A DNA stretch of 64,000 bases from Oxalicibacterium faecigallinarum (GCF_014635705.1 NZ_BMDI01000001.1:1318008-1382007), one strand, 5' to 3'. Shown: positions 29,069 through 38,840, counted from the stretch's first letter. Program-made: numbers and translations. Notes: generated by a model not told the origin, from the letters alone.

Positions 29069-31546
29069 ATGCCGAAAAAAAATAATCGGTGGCGAACCAC
29101 TGCATCCGGACTGATTGCCGGCGTACTGGGTCTTTCCACCTCGCTGGCGCTGGCCGCTGTTTCACAAACGGACTATGACAACGTCATCCGTTCTGCACGC
29201 GACGGACAGCCCGCCACTGCTGCACAGACTTTACAAACGTGGCATCGGGCCGATCCTGCCAATGTCCGCATCCTGCATGATCTGGTGGTGGTACTAGGGT
29301 GGGCCGGCCAATACGATGAGGCATTGGGCTATCGGAATCGCCTTCTCAATTCGCAAACACCGGCCTATGCATTGAAGTCACTCGGCAATGCCGCTCTCGC
29401 CCGTGAGCAATGGGATACTGCCATTCAGGCCTATCAGCTCGTTCTGAAAAAAATGCCGAGGGATGCGGAATCCCATGCGGGTGTTGCCACCGCATGGCAT
29501 CGGCAGGGAAAAACCGATGAGGCACTTGCCTACGTCCAGTCGCATCTGCCACAACACAGCTCGGACTATGCCGCCGCCGACGTGCCACTGATCATGGTGC
29601 TTGGTCGCATCTTGCGCGATCGTCAGGAAACCATTCTCGCTGCCAATGCCTATCGTGACGCAAGCCGGCTCGATCCGACTTCTCGCGAGGCATTCCGTGC
29701 CTACGTGTTTACGCTGAACGAAGCGGGCATGCCCTATCTGGCCAGCCAGACTGCCGATCAAAGACTGGATCTGTTTTCGCAGGAAGAGCGCCGTGAGATC
29801 GCACATGCCGCTGCCGGCACCACCGTCAACTTTGGACGCGCACAGGCAGGTGTCGATCATCGTCAGCCACGGTTCGCCACGACCGATGCCGCGCTGGATG
29901 ACAATGCCAGCGTGACGCGCCATTTTGGCGAACAGCCGATTACCGACTTCGACCGCATGATAGCGTTGCGCGACAGGCAATACATGCGTGAGGTGGTACA
30001 ACTCTACGAAGCATTGCATGCACAGGGTGTGACAATGCCGCCTTATGCTCGTGCGGCAGCTGCCGATGCCTATCTCTATCTGCAGGAACCTGAAAAGGCG
30101 CGCGACCTGTATCTGGGCGCCATTGAAGAAGCGCGCGCTGGTGACGTTGCCAGTATCGATAGCTGGCGTATCGGTCTGACCTACGCCTATGTCGAGGCAG
30201 AACAACATCGCAAGGCGCAGCAAACTGCAGATGAACTGTTAGCCACAACCCCACAATTCAGTAACTGGGGCATACGCGGTATCGAAGCACCGAATGACGA
30301 CTATCCGGTCGCTGCCACGCTGGCGGGTCTGGTCAAGCTGTATTCGAATCGCCTCAAGGATGCGGAACAACATCTGGCCTCGCTGCGCGATGCCGCCCCC
30401 TTCAATCCGCAGGTCCGTACCGCGTGGAGCGAGCTGAAGATGGCGCGAGGCCACCACCGCGCGGCGCTGGAGGAATACACGGTACTGCACGTCGATCAGC
30501 CGGAAGAAATGGGCCCCGTCCTCGGACAGGCCAATGCCTATCTCGCACTGAACGAATTCAGCAAGGCCAGGGAATTGGTGCCTGTACTGAACGACTCTTA
30601 TCCGGAAAACAAAGGTGTGCAGCGCCTGGCACGCCTGGTCGATATCTACGATCGTCCGCATCTGGAAGTCACCAGCACCTTCGGTAATGGTGGCGGGCAA
30701 GCGGGTGCGCAATCCGTCGTGGAAGCACGACTCTATTCGGCACCGCTGACCAGCTCACTTGGCGATCCGTGGCGTGTCTATAGTCGTCTGTCACATGCAA
30801 ATGGCGACATCAATGCGGGTCAGGCAAACGAATTTTCTGCATCACGCAGTCTGATCGGCGTTGGTGTCGATTACCGCATCCGTGACTGGACGCTGGAAGC
30901 AGAAGTCAACCGCGCCATCCGCAATGCTAACCGATCCGGCGTCGCGGCACGCGTGATCCACGATTTCTCCGATCAGTGGCAAGCCAGACTGGAAGGCGAT
31001 AGCAACGTCAACAATCTCGCCGCCCGCGCCTTCAACGCCGGCGTGACAGCACGACGCTACACGGCAGGCCTGACCTGGCGCCAGAACGAGTCGCGCAACA
31101 TCGATGGCGAGATTTCCAATACGCAGTTCAGCGACGGCAACCGACGCGACGCCGCCGGCGTGGCCTGGACAGAACGCTGGTACAGCGGCCCCAGACTGAC
31201 CTTCGACTCAGTCGTCAGCCTGGCAACCTCGCGTAACAGCCTGCCCAATGCCGTGTATTTCAATCCGTCCAGCGACAGCGAAGCGACGCTCGGCCTGAAC
31301 GCCGAATGGCTGACATGGCGTCGCTACCAACGCGCATTCAGTCAGCAACTGCAAGTCTACGGCGGCCGCTACCACCAGAAAGGCTTCAGTAGTGGCGGCA
31401 CCTCCGGTGCGCAATACGGACATGTATGGACCTTTGATGATGCTTTCCGTATCGAATATGGCGTCGGCCTGAGCAACCATCCGTATGACGGCGTACGCGA
31501 ACGACGCAACTACGGCTACCTGAATCTGAACTGGGCAATCAAATAA
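29069..31546 (+). CDS. pgaA: PgaA, outer membrane porin for poly-beta-1,6-GlcNAc export
   Basis: 825 residues. A signal peptide (about 1-30, LALA-AV) is followed by tetratricopeptide repeats (about 35-500) and a C-terminal beta-barrel (about 520-825), the PgaA architecture. It exports the partly deacetylated biofilm polysaccharide. It opens the pgaABCD operon and its stop overlaps the pgaB start by one base (TAATG). The length fits the family (E. coli 807). Confidence 0.95.
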   Translation: MPKKNNRWRTTASGLIAGVLGLSTSLALAAVSQTDYDNVIRSARDGQPATAAQTLQTWHRADPANVRILHDLVVVLGWAGQYDEALGYRNRLLNSQTPAYALKSLGNAALAREQWDTAIQAYQLVLKKMPRDAESHAGVATAWHRQGKTDEALAYVQSHLPQHSSDYAAADVPLIMVLGRILRDRQETILAANAYRDASRLDPTSREAFRAYVFTLNEAGMPYLASQTADQRLDLFSQEERREIAHAAAGTTVNFGRAQAGVDHRQPRFATTDAALDDNASVTRHFGEQPITDFDRMIALRDRQYMREVVQLYEALHAQGVTMPPYARAAAADAYLYLQEPEKARDLYLGAIEEARAGDVASIDSWRIGLTYAYVEAEQHRKAQQTADELLATTPQFSNWGIRGIEAPNDDYPVAATLAGLVKLYSNRLKDAEQHLASLRDAAPFNPQVRTAWSELKMARGHHRAALEEYTVLHVDQPEEMGPVLGQANAYLALNEFSKARELVPVLNDSYPENKGVQRLARLVDIYDRPHLEVTSTFGNGGGQAGAQSVVEARLYSAPLTSSLGDPWRVYSRLSHANGDINAGQANEFSASRSLIGVGVDYRIRDWTLEAEVNRAIRNANRSGVAARVIHDFSDQWQARLEGDSNVNNLAARAFNAGVTARRYTAGLTWRQNESRNIDGEISNTQFSDGNRRDAAGVAWTERWYSGPRLTFDSVVSLATSRNSLPNAVYFNPSSDSEATLGLNAEWLTWRRYQRAFSQQLQVYGGRYHQKGFSSGGTSGAQYGHVWTFDDAFRIEYGVGLSNHPYDGVRERRNYGYLNLNWAIK

Positions 31547-33687
31547 TGGGCAAGACGATCACGACTTTTCTCACCACGATACGCGTACTCACCGGACGAC
31601 TCGCATGCATTGCATCCCGTATTTCGTCGCGCATGTCGTCGGGTATGGCATACGGCATCGCAACCTGCATGGCAGCCAGTCTGCTGGCTGCCATCTCCCC
31701 CGCCCATGCGCAAACCGAGGTACGCCTCACCACGCCACCGTTGACCACACTCAAACCCGTCAACGATCCATCGCAAAGCTATCGCGTGCTCTCGTATCAC
31801 GACATCCGCGATAACGTACGCGACAGCTTCAAGGAGTGGCCGGAATCCACCGCCGTCGATACGCGCGATCTTGTCCTGCATCTGTCGTGGATCAAGCAGA
31901 ATGGCTTTCAGCCGGTGAGCATGCAGCAGATCATCGATGCGCGCCGCGGCGGCAAACCGCTGCCGGACAAGGCGATCTTGCTCACCTTCGATGATGGCTT
32001 TGCCAGCGTCTATCACAAGGTCTTCCCTCTGCTGAAGCAGTTCAACTATCCGGCTGTCATTGCACTGGTTGGTCAGTGGCTTGAGACACCAGCGGATACG
32101 GCGGTTCAGTTTGGCGACATGCTGGTCGATCGCAACCGGTTCGTGACATGGGATCAGGTACGCGAGATGCAGCGCTCCGGGCTGGTTGAAGTCGCCTCGC
32201 ATACCTACGGCCTGCACCAAGGCATCGTTACCAATCCGCAGGGCAATCTGCTGCCCGCCGCGGTCGGTCGCATCTATCGCAGTGATCTGCCGGTCGGCCA
32301 GCAATATGAAAACGATGCCGACTACCGCAAGCGCCTCCAAAGCGACTTTGAACGCAACAGCGCCCTGATCGCCCAACATACGGGCAAGCGTCCGCGCGTC
32401 ATGGTCTGGCCGTATGGCGCATACAACCAGACCGCCGTCGATGTCGCCAAGGAAGTGGGGATGCCCATCTCGCTCAATCTGGAGCCCGGTCCGAACACGC
32501 CACAAGACGATGCCAATCGCATCCGTCGTTCGCTCGTCATGTTCGATACGGGACTGACAGGGCTGATTCGTCTGCTGCGCCAGCCGTCGACCTACGATGG
32601 CGAAGAGCATCCATTGGAACGCGTCATCCATATCGATCTCGATTATGTCTATGATGCCGATCCGGTACAGCAGGAAGTCAATGTCTCGCACCTGCTCGAT
32701 CGTATCTATCGTCTGCATCCAACCACGGTCTATCTGCAGGCCTTTGCCGATCCGGATGGCGACGGTGTCGCCGATGCGCTGTACTTCCCGAACCGCCACT
32801 TGCCGATGCGTGCCGACTTGTTCTCGCGCGTGTCATGGCAACTGCAAACCCGCACCGGCGTGCGCGTCTACGCATGGATGCCGGTCATGTCATTCGATCT
32901 GCCAAAAGGGCATCCTGCGGCAAATCGACTTGTGCAACAAATGTCCGGTGCACCAGCCTCCGCCTCGGAAAACCGCTACCACCGCCTCTCGCCGTTCGAT
33001 CCGCTGGCACGCCAGACCATTACCGAGATTTACGAAGACCTCGGCAAGAATGCAATCTTTACCGGCGTGCTGTTCCATGATGACGCGACCCTATCCGACT
33101 ACGAAGACGCCAGCCCTGCCGCGCTGACTGTTTATCGGGACGAATGGAAGTTACCGGCATCGCTGGAAACCCTGCGCGCCGATCCGCAACTGCGCAAGGA
33201 CTGGGCGCAACGCAAAACGCTCTACCTCAATGACTTCACGCGGCAGCTGGCCGACACACTGCGCAAGTATCGCCCTGCGCTGCAAACCGCGCGCAACATC
33301 TACGCCGAACCGGTACTCAATCCGGAGTCGGAAGACTGGTTTGCCCAGACCTTCGACAGCTTCCTCGCCACCTATGACTACACCGCAATCATGGCCATGC
33401 CCTACATGGAGAACGCAAAGGAGCCTGATGCGTGGCTGAAGACACTGATCGGGAAGGTCAAGTCACATCCGGGCGCATTGCGCAAAACCGTCTTTGAACT
33501 GCAAAGCCGCGACTGGCGCACCAGCACACCGATCGATACGCGCACGCTGGCAGCGCAGATGCGCCTGCTGCGTCTGGCTGGTGCACGCAGCCTGGGTTAC
33601 TACCCGGACGACTTCCATAACAATCACCCAGAAGAAGCGCTGATCAAGCCTGAAATCTCGGTCGAGACGCACACCGTCAGAAAGTAA
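31546..33687 (+). CDS. pgaB: PgaB, poly-beta-1,6-GlcNAc N-deacetylase
   Basis: 713 residues. The N-terminal polysaccharide deacetylase domain (about 75-330) has VLSYHDI and ILLTFDDGFASVY metal and catalytic motifs and a later MVWPYGAYN block. The C-terminal half (about 345-700) is the glycoside-hydrolase-like PNAG-binding domain (GVLFHDDATLSDYED). E. coli PgaB is a lipoprotein; here the export signal (about 30-54, ending SPAHAQ) looks like a signal peptidase I type and no lipobox Cys is placed correctly. The first 30 residues are an unusual basic extension, so a start at Met30 or Met34 is possible. Confidence 0.94.
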   Translation: MGKTITTFLTTIRVLTGRLACIASRISSRMSSGMAYGIATCMAASLLAAISPAHAQTEVRLTTPPLTTLKPVNDPSQSYRVLSYHDIRDNVRDSFKEWPESTAVDTRDLVLHLSWIKQNGFQPVSMQQIIDARRGGKPLPDKAILLTFDDGFASVYHKVFPLLKQFNYPAVIALVGQWLETPADTAVQFGDMLVDRNRFVTWDQVREMQRSGLVEVASHTYGLHQGIVTNPQGNLLPAAVGRIYRSDLPVGQQYENDADYRKRLQSDFERNSALIAQHTGKRPRVMVWPYGAYNQTAVDVAKEVGMPISLNLEPGPNTPQDDANRIRRSLVMFDTGLTGLIRLLRQPSTYDGEEHPLERVIHIDLDYVYDADPVQQEVNVSHLLDRIYRLHPTTVYLQAFADPDGDGVADALYFPNRHLPMRADLFSRVSWQLQTRTGVRVYAWMPVMSFDLPKGHPAANRLVQQMSGAPASASENRYHRLSPFDPLARQTITEIYEDLGKNAIFTGVLFHDDATLSDYEDASPAALTVYRDEWKLPASLETLRADPQLRKDWAQRKTLYLNDFTRQLADTLRKYRPALQTARNIYAEPVLNPESEDWFAQTFDSFLATYDYTAIMAMPYMENAKEPDAWLKTLIGKVKSHPGALRKTVFELQSRDWRTSTPIDTRTLAAQMRLLRLAGARSLGYYPDDFHNNHPEEALIKPEISVETHTVRK

Positions 33688-33696
33688 GGGCCACGC

Positions 33697-35001
33697 ATGC
33701 TTTCCACCAATTTCCTTTTTGCCTTTACCTTTTACTACCCGTTATTCATGGCATATGTCTGGATCATCGGGGGCATTACCTACTATCTGCGCTACGAGCG
33801 CAAAGGGCTGCAGAAGAACAATGCCCTGGCCGAGCTGACATCCACGCCACCGGTATCCATCGTCGTGCCCTGCTTCAACGAGGAACACACAGTGCGTGAT
33901 GTGGTTGAGTCACTGGCACTGATGAATTACCCGGATTTTGAAATCATCTGCGTCAACGATGGCAGCACCGACAAGACCGGCGAGATTCTCGATGATCTGA
34001 TGACGTACTATCCAATGCTGCGTGTCGTGCATCAGGATCGCAATCAGGGCAAAGCAGTCGCTCTGAACACTGCGGCGCTGGTCGCCAGAAGTGAATTCCT
34101 GTTGTGTATTGATGGCGATGCAATCCTCGACAAGGATGCGATTCCATGGCTGCTGCGTCACTTCGAGACCGGGCCGCGTCTCGGTGCAGTCACCGGCAAT
34201 CCCCGTATTCGCACACGCTCCACCCTCCTTGGCCGTCTGCAGGTTGGCGAGTTCTCTTCCATCATCGGTCTGATCAAGCGTACACAGCGTATCTATGGTC
34301 GCCTGTTCACCGTCTCCGGCGTGATCGCCATGTTCCGTCGTCGTGCCCTGCTCGATATCGGTTTCTGGAGTCCGGAGATGCTGACCGAAGACATCGACAT
34401 CAGCTGGAAAATGCAACTGCATCATTACGACGTCCGCTTTGAACCACGCGCATTGTGCTGGATTCTGATGCCGGAAACCGTGCGCGGATTATGGCGTCAG
34501 CGTCTGCGCTGGGCGATGGGTGGCATTCAGGCGATCTTCAAGTACAGCTACATCTTCAAGGAATGGCGACTGCGCCGCATGTGGCTGGTCTATATCGAGT
34601 ACGTGACTTCGGTGATCTGGGCGTTCGCAATGGGCATCACGCTGGCACTCGGCATTCTCAACCTGTTTATCTACATCCCGCCGATGTGGCGCGTCGAGAT
34701 CATTCCAAGCTGGTACGGCGTTGCGATTGGTACCACATGCCTGCTGCAGGTCTTTGTCGGCATGGTGCTGGATCGTCATTACGACAAGAAAGCCTTCCGC
34801 CACTACTTCTGGATGATCTGGTATCCGGTGTTGTACTGGATGCTCAACATGTGTACCACGATCTGGGCGCTGCCTAAAACCATCGTCCGCAATCGTCAGC
34901 AGCGCGCGATCTGGGTCAGTCCCGATCGCGGCATTGGTGCAGAGACCGCCGCCAACGCGGTTGCGCATGACAAATACGCAAGCAAGCGTCAACCCAACTG
35001 A
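33697..35001 (+). CDS. pgaC: PgaC, poly-beta-1,6-GlcNAc synthase (GT2)
   Basis: 434 residues. Membrane helix near the N-terminus, then a family-2 glycosyltransferase domain (about 48-290) with CVNDGSTDKTG, LLCIDGDA, TEDIDISWKMQ and QRLRWAMGGIQ motifs (the D, DxD, TED and QxxRW catalytic set). Several C-terminal membrane helices follow (about 300-400). It polymerises UDP-GlcNAc and is known in E. coli to be activated by c-di-GMP together with PgaD. It follows pgaB by 9 bp. Confidence 0.97.
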   Translation: MLSTNFLFAFTFYYPLFMAYVWIIGGITYYLRYERKGLQKNNALAELTSTPPVSIVVPCFNEEHTVRDVVESLALMNYPDFEIICVNDGSTDKTGEILDDLMTYYPMLRVVHQDRNQGKAVALNTAALVARSEFLLCIDGDAILDKDAIPWLLRHFETGPRLGAVTGNPRIRTRSTLLGRLQVGEFSSIIGLIKRTQRIYGRLFTVSGVIAMFRRRALLDIGFWSPEMLTEDIDISWKMQLHHYDVRFEPRALCWILMPETVRGLWRQRLRWAMGGIQAIFKYSYIFKEWRLRRMWLVYIEYVTSVIWAFAMGITLALGILNLFIYIPPMWRVEIIPSWYGVAIGTTCLLQVFVGMVLDRHYDKKAFRHYFWMIWYPVLYWMLNMCTTIWALPKTIVRNRQQRAIWVSPDRGIGAETAANAVAHDKYASKRQPN

Positions 35002-35009
35002 GCACCGCC

Positions 35010-35507
35010 ATGAATCGAAGAAACAAACCGCGCGTCAAGCTTATCCTCAATGCCCCGGACAAAGTCTCGGCACAGACCAAGCTCGGCAGCAACATCGTGA
35101 CGATCCTGTGCTGGGTCGTTTACATCTACTTGTGGATTCCGTTGATCACGCTGATCGCGTGGGCAGTGGGTGCAACGCATGCTTATGACGAACTGGCTTT
35201 TGTCCGCCAGGTGGGGGACTTCCGCGAACTGGTGGTTTTCTACGGCATGGTCGTCGCCCTGCTCGGTGGCGGCTTGTTGTTATGGGCACTGAAAGAGTAT
35301 CTGCGCTTTCGCAACGCCAATCGCAGACGTCCACGTGGCCCGGCCACGCATGCCGAACTGGCCAGCCACACGACCGCGACCGAAACCGATGTCGAACGCT
35401 GGCAATCGCTGCGCCGCATGATTGCCCTGCATGACGAGAATGGCAAAGTCATGGGCGTGCACGAGCAACTGCCAAGCGCTGAGGCGACGCCACCTCAACC
35501 CACCTGA
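35010..35507 (+). CDS. pgaD: PgaD, accessory subunit of the PNAG synthase
   Basis: 165 residues with two membrane helices (about 27-50 and 75-95) and a cytoplasmic C-terminal tail; short PgaD proteins of this topology always follow pgaC. In E. coli PgaD forms the c-di-GMP receptor with PgaC. The sequence is divergent, as is usual for PgaD, so the call rests on topology and position 8 bp after pgaC. Confidence 0.88.
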   Translation: MNRRNKPRVKLILNAPDKVSAQTKLGSNIVTILCWVVYIYLWIPLITLIAWAVGATHAYDELAFVRQVGDFRELVVFYGMVVALLGGGLLLWALKEYLRFRNANRRRPRGPATHAELASHTTATETDVERWQSLRRMIALHDENGKVMGVHEQLPSAEATPPQPT

Positions 35508-35624
35508 TACAAGCCGTGACTGCGTTCACCTAATCGTGGCTGACACGATTTGCGTGACCTGCCCGGCAACGCTTAATTTCTAGGCAGCAAAAAAATGTGC
35601 TTACAAATCAACACGTTTTTCTGC

Positions 35625-35669
35625 TTACCCACAGTTACGCACAATCTTATCCACAGAAATTGTGCACAA
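35625..35669. promoter_or_regulatory. DnaA-box pair and palindrome upstream of the 154-residue gene
   Basis: TTACCCACA (35625-35633, one mismatch) and the perfect DnaA box TTATCCACA (35647-35655) lie 22 bp apart in the same orientation, followed by the palindrome TTGTGCACAA (35660-35669). They sit in the 260-bp gap after pgaD, about 100 bp before the next gene. This could be a DnaA-responsive promoter or a titration site. No other sign of a replication origin is present. Confidence 0.45.
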
Positions 35670-35768
35670 CGCCACGCAAGGTGGATTTCCCCACGAGAGT
35701 ATGATTAGATAGCCGTTCTTCCTTGTTCTGGCGCACAAGTTCGCGCATCTTCTCTCATCACTGATTCC

Positions 35769-36233
35769 ATGTCGGCCACCATCACTTTTCCCGTTCGTAA
35801 TCCATGCCCACCCGGCGCGTGCGTGTGCGAACTGGAAGCCATGTTGGATGACCCGAGTGCCGATTTGCGCGTATTGCGACTCACGCGCGAGGAAGAAAAG
35901 AAACTGCTATTGCGACTGGAAAGCCTGCAGTCCTATCAGGAGTTGGTACGCATGCAGCAACGCATGCACGAACAGCTCGGCATCGCCGTCACGATTACGC
36001 CAAGCGAACGCGGCGTACGGACCGTGCGCGGCATCAATATCCAGATTCAGGATCAGCGTGGTCTGTGCAAGAAGACCCGCCAGACCATTCCTGCTGCGAT
36101 CAGAAAATGTCTGGAAAAAAACGAAGCCATTGCATTTGCCATCGTCGATGCGCACGGTCTGCTCGCTCCCACACAAGCGCAGCTACAATCACCCGATCCT
36201 GCATCCGCAGACCTGCCTCACGATCCGTTATGA
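35769..36233 (+). CDS. Hypothetical protein with N-terminal CPPGACVC motif
   Basis: 154 residues. The start has a Cys cluster (CPPGACVCELEAM, three Cys) that could bind metal; a basic helical middle (about 35-60) and a compact domain with RGLCKKTRQTIPAAIRKCLEKN follow. No signal peptide. I do not recognise a named family. Its stop overlaps the cytochrome c start by 4 bp (ATGA), so the two are probably translated together, suggesting a linked role such as heme or redox function, which is only inference. Confidence 0.7.
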   Translation: MSATITFPVRNPCPPGACVCELEAMLDDPSADLRVLRLTREEEKKLLLRLESLQSYQELVRMQQRMHEQLGIAVTITPSERGVRTVRGINIQIQDQRGLCKKTRQTIPAAIRKCLEKNEAIAFAIVDAHGLLAPTQAQLQSPDPASADLPHDPL

Positions 36234-36610
36234 ATAAAGCAGTACCGCTTGCCCTGTTTTTCTCGCTGCAGCTTGGCCTCGTCTGTTCTTCCCATGCACA
36301 GACCGGCAATGTCGATGCAGGTAAAAAAGTCTTCCAGAACTGCGTCTATTGCCATCAGGTCGGTCCATCGGCACGCAATATTCTTGGCCCCCATCTCAAC
36401 GGCATCATTGGCCGGCCAGCCGGTTCGGTAAGCAACTTTGCCTATTCGCCCGCGATGAAAAATTCCGGCATCGTCTGGACCGAAGAAAAACTACGGGACT
36501 TTGTACGCAAACCCGGCAAGGTTGTGCCCAGTAACAAGATGCGCTTCTTTGGCTTGTGGAGTGATACGGAAGCCGACAATCTGATCGCCTACCTGCGTAC
36601 GCTCAAATAA
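36230..36610 (+). CDS. Class I cytochrome c, periplasmic
   Basis: 126 residues. Signal peptide (1-23, SSHA-Q), heme site CVYCH (Cys38-His42), and VVPSNKMRFFG carrying the distal Met ligand, as in cytochrome c2/c-550 proteins. ATG 36230 overlaps the upstream stop. It would carry electrons in the periplasm; the partner is unknown. The longer in-frame opening starting at 36065 lies inside the preceding gene and is not used. Confidence 0.92.
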   Translation: MNKAVPLALFFSLQLGLVCSSHAQTGNVDAGKKVFQNCVYCHQVGPSARNILGPHLNGIIGRPAGSVSNFAYSPAMKNSGIVWTEEKLRDFVRKPGKVVPSNKMRFFGLWSDTEADNLIAYLRTLK

Positions 36611-36740
36611 CTTTTGGTTTGCCTGCATCGCTCGACCTGAATTTTTGTCACAACAACATGGCTTAAACGCCACATCCGACCAGCGTTTTTGCACGCTGCA
36701 CGCGGTGTCTTCTCTCGCAAACATAAAGTGGCATCGTGAA

Positions 36741-36756
36741 TACCATATTCATGGTA
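36741..36756. promoter_or_regulatory. Inverted repeat upstream of the chemoreceptor gene
   Basis: TACCAT-ATTC-ATGGTA is a perfect 6-4-6 inverted repeat about 150 bp before the MCP start; possible operator. Otherwise the 294-bp gap holds no gene. Confidence 0.3.
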
Positions 36757-36904
36757 GGGATATTTCAAGCCGGGCGTGATAGCGTCACATCACTTTCCTG
36801 AGAGCATTAAAAACATCGCTTCCTCCGGAAACGACGGGACGGAACAAAACCGCACCGCCCTTCTTTTCCAGCCACTATCTCAGACATCACGGGGAGAAAC
36901 GACA

Positions 36905-38593
36905 ATGTTCTCAAACATGAAGGTGGGCTCCAAACTTGCCCTTGGATTCGGCGCGATGGCCTTGTTCATTCTGCTCATCGCTTCCTTCTCGCTACTCCGC
37001 ATTACCCAGATTGACGACGTCATTTCCAGCCAGAACGAAATCCGCGTGCAACAGCTGGAGCGTCTCTACACCGCACGCGAAGCTCTGGGGCAAACCGGCC
37101 TGGCAGCGCGCAATGCCTATATCTTTACGGACGATGTCGATGCAAACCGCGAACTTGATATTCTCGATGCACAGAAAGCCGTCTATCTCGAAGAACTGAA
37201 CAAGGTTGCGCCGCTGCTCAAGGGCGATGCGCAATTTGACAAGGTCTACGCCAACCTGCAAATCATGGCCAAGGAACTCGAGCGTCCACGCCAGTTCCGC
37301 AATGCCAATCAGATGGAAGCCTTCGGCACATTCCTCGTCACGGAATGCAGCCCGCTACGTCGTCAGATCGTGAGTGATATCAACACACTGGTCGCCACGA
37401 TCCAGAAAAATGTCGATGTCAAAGCGGCCGAGACCGAACAAGCCACCATGCAGTCCATCCTCGTTGTCTCGATTGCTGCAGCCATCGCGCTCGTCTTCAG
37501 TGCATTGCTCGGCTGGATCATCAGCCGTGCCATTACCCGTCCGCTGCATCGTGCGGTCGAAGTGGCACAGACCGTTGCCAATGGCGACCTGACCAGCAAC
37601 ATTCAAGTGCATTCGCAGGATGAAACCGGCCAGCTGCTGCAAGCACTCAAGGATATGAACGCCAGCCTGATCGGCATCGTCGATCAGGTGCGCGACGGCA
37701 CCGGCGCCATCGCCTCGGCATCCAATCAGATTGCCAGCGGCAATCTCGATCTCTCTACCCGCACCGAGCAACAAGCCAGCTCACTGGAAGAAACCGCATC
37801 CTCGATGGAAGAACTGACCTCGACCGTCAGACAAAACGCAGACAACGCACGGGAAGCCAACAACCTGTCCATCAATGCCTCCAGCATTGCGGTCAAAGGC
37901 GGCGAGGTCGTCAATCAGGTCGTCGCCACCATGAACGACATCAACGCCTCGGCACAACGCATTACCGACATCATCAGCGTCATCGACGGCATCGCCTTCC
38001 AGACCAATATTCTGGCGCTCAACGCCGCGGTGGAAGCCGCCCGTGCCGGTGAAGAAGGCCGCGGCTTTGCCGTCGTGGCAGCAGAAGTACGCTCGCTCGC
38101 ACATCGCTCCGCCACCGCCGCCAAGGAAATCAAATCACTCATCGACGATTCGGTCAGCAAGGTCGATATCGGCAGCAAGCTGGTGCAGGAAGCCGGCAGC
38201 ACCATGACGGAAGTAGTCGACAGCGTCAAACGCGTCACCACCATCATGGCCGACATCATGGCCGCCAGCCAGGAACAAAGCAGCGGCATCGAACAGATCA
38301 ACGAAGCCATCGCGCAGATGGATCATGTGACGCAACAAAACGCGGCGCTGGTCGAAGAAGCTGCAGCAGCGGCGGCTTCCCTGCAATCACAAGCCAGCAG
38401 GCTGGAAGAAACCGTGGGCGTCTTTCAGATCGACGGCGTCACCACCATCACCAGAAAAACCGCACCTGCGCAGCAGGAAGTACCGGCTGTCAGCAGCCAG
38501 CGCGCCGGACTGGCTTCACGCCTGTCCAGCCTGAAAAAGAACGTGCTGGCTGCGCCGTCCCTGCCAGCCATCGCAGCCCCCGGCATCGACTGA
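36905..38593 (+). CDS. Methyl-accepting chemotaxis protein
   Basis: 562 residues from ATG 36905, supported by GGGGAG 9 bp upstream; the open frame extends to 36776 but without a ribosome site. Membrane helix (about 11-31), a periplasmic four-helix-bundle sensor (about 35-188, 4HB_MCP type), second helix (about 193-213), HAMP, and a signalling domain with the conserved tip (IISVIDGIAFQTNILALNAAVEAARAGEEGRGFAVVA). No C-terminal NWETF-like CheR/CheB tether. No chemotaxis genes are adjacent; ligand unknown. Confidence 0.95.
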   Translation: MFSNMKVGSKLALGFGAMALFILLIASFSLLRITQIDDVISSQNEIRVQQLERLYTAREALGQTGLAARNAYIFTDDVDANRELDILDAQKAVYLEELNKVAPLLKGDAQFDKVYANLQIMAKELERPRQFRNANQMEAFGTFLVTECSPLRRQIVSDINTLVATIQKNVDVKAAETEQATMQSILVVSIAAAIALVFSALLGWIISRAITRPLHRAVEVAQTVANGDLTSNIQVHSQDETGQLLQALKDMNASLIGIVDQVRDGTGAIASASNQIASGNLDLSTRTEQQASSLEETASSMEELTSTVRQNADNAREANNLSINASSIAVKGGEVVNQVVATMNDINASAQRITDIISVIDGIAFQTNILALNAAVEAARAGEEGRGFAVVAAEVRSLAHRSATAAKEIKSLIDDSVSKVDIGSKLVQEAGSTMTEVVDSVKRVTTIMADIMAASQEQSSGIEQINEAIAQMDHVTQQNAALVEEAAAAAASLQSQASRLEETVGVFQIDGVTTITRKTAPAQQEVPAVSSQRAGLASRLSSLKKNVLAAPSLPAIAAPGID

Positions 38594-38674
38594 ACACAAT
38601 TCAGCCATATGCCGCATAACAATAAAGTCGCCGACGTGATCACCTGACGTCCGCGAGAAATACTCCTGAAATTG

Positions 38675-38706
38675 CCCGCCACGAGCCATCCTGGCGGGAT
38701 TTTTTT
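38675..38706 (+). terminator. Terminator after the chemoreceptor gene
   Basis: CCCGCCA/TGGCGGG stem with a T-run at 38700-38706. Confidence 0.8.
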
Positions 38707-38840
38707 GCCCGTGATTTTAATGAATATTCAAATAATCGATTGCCGTACAACGCCTGTCATACAAGGCTATTGCAAGCGCAATCAGCCAGTCGCATAATCA
38801 CATCGCACACCTGCGTGCTCACAATGCGAAAGGAAAAATC

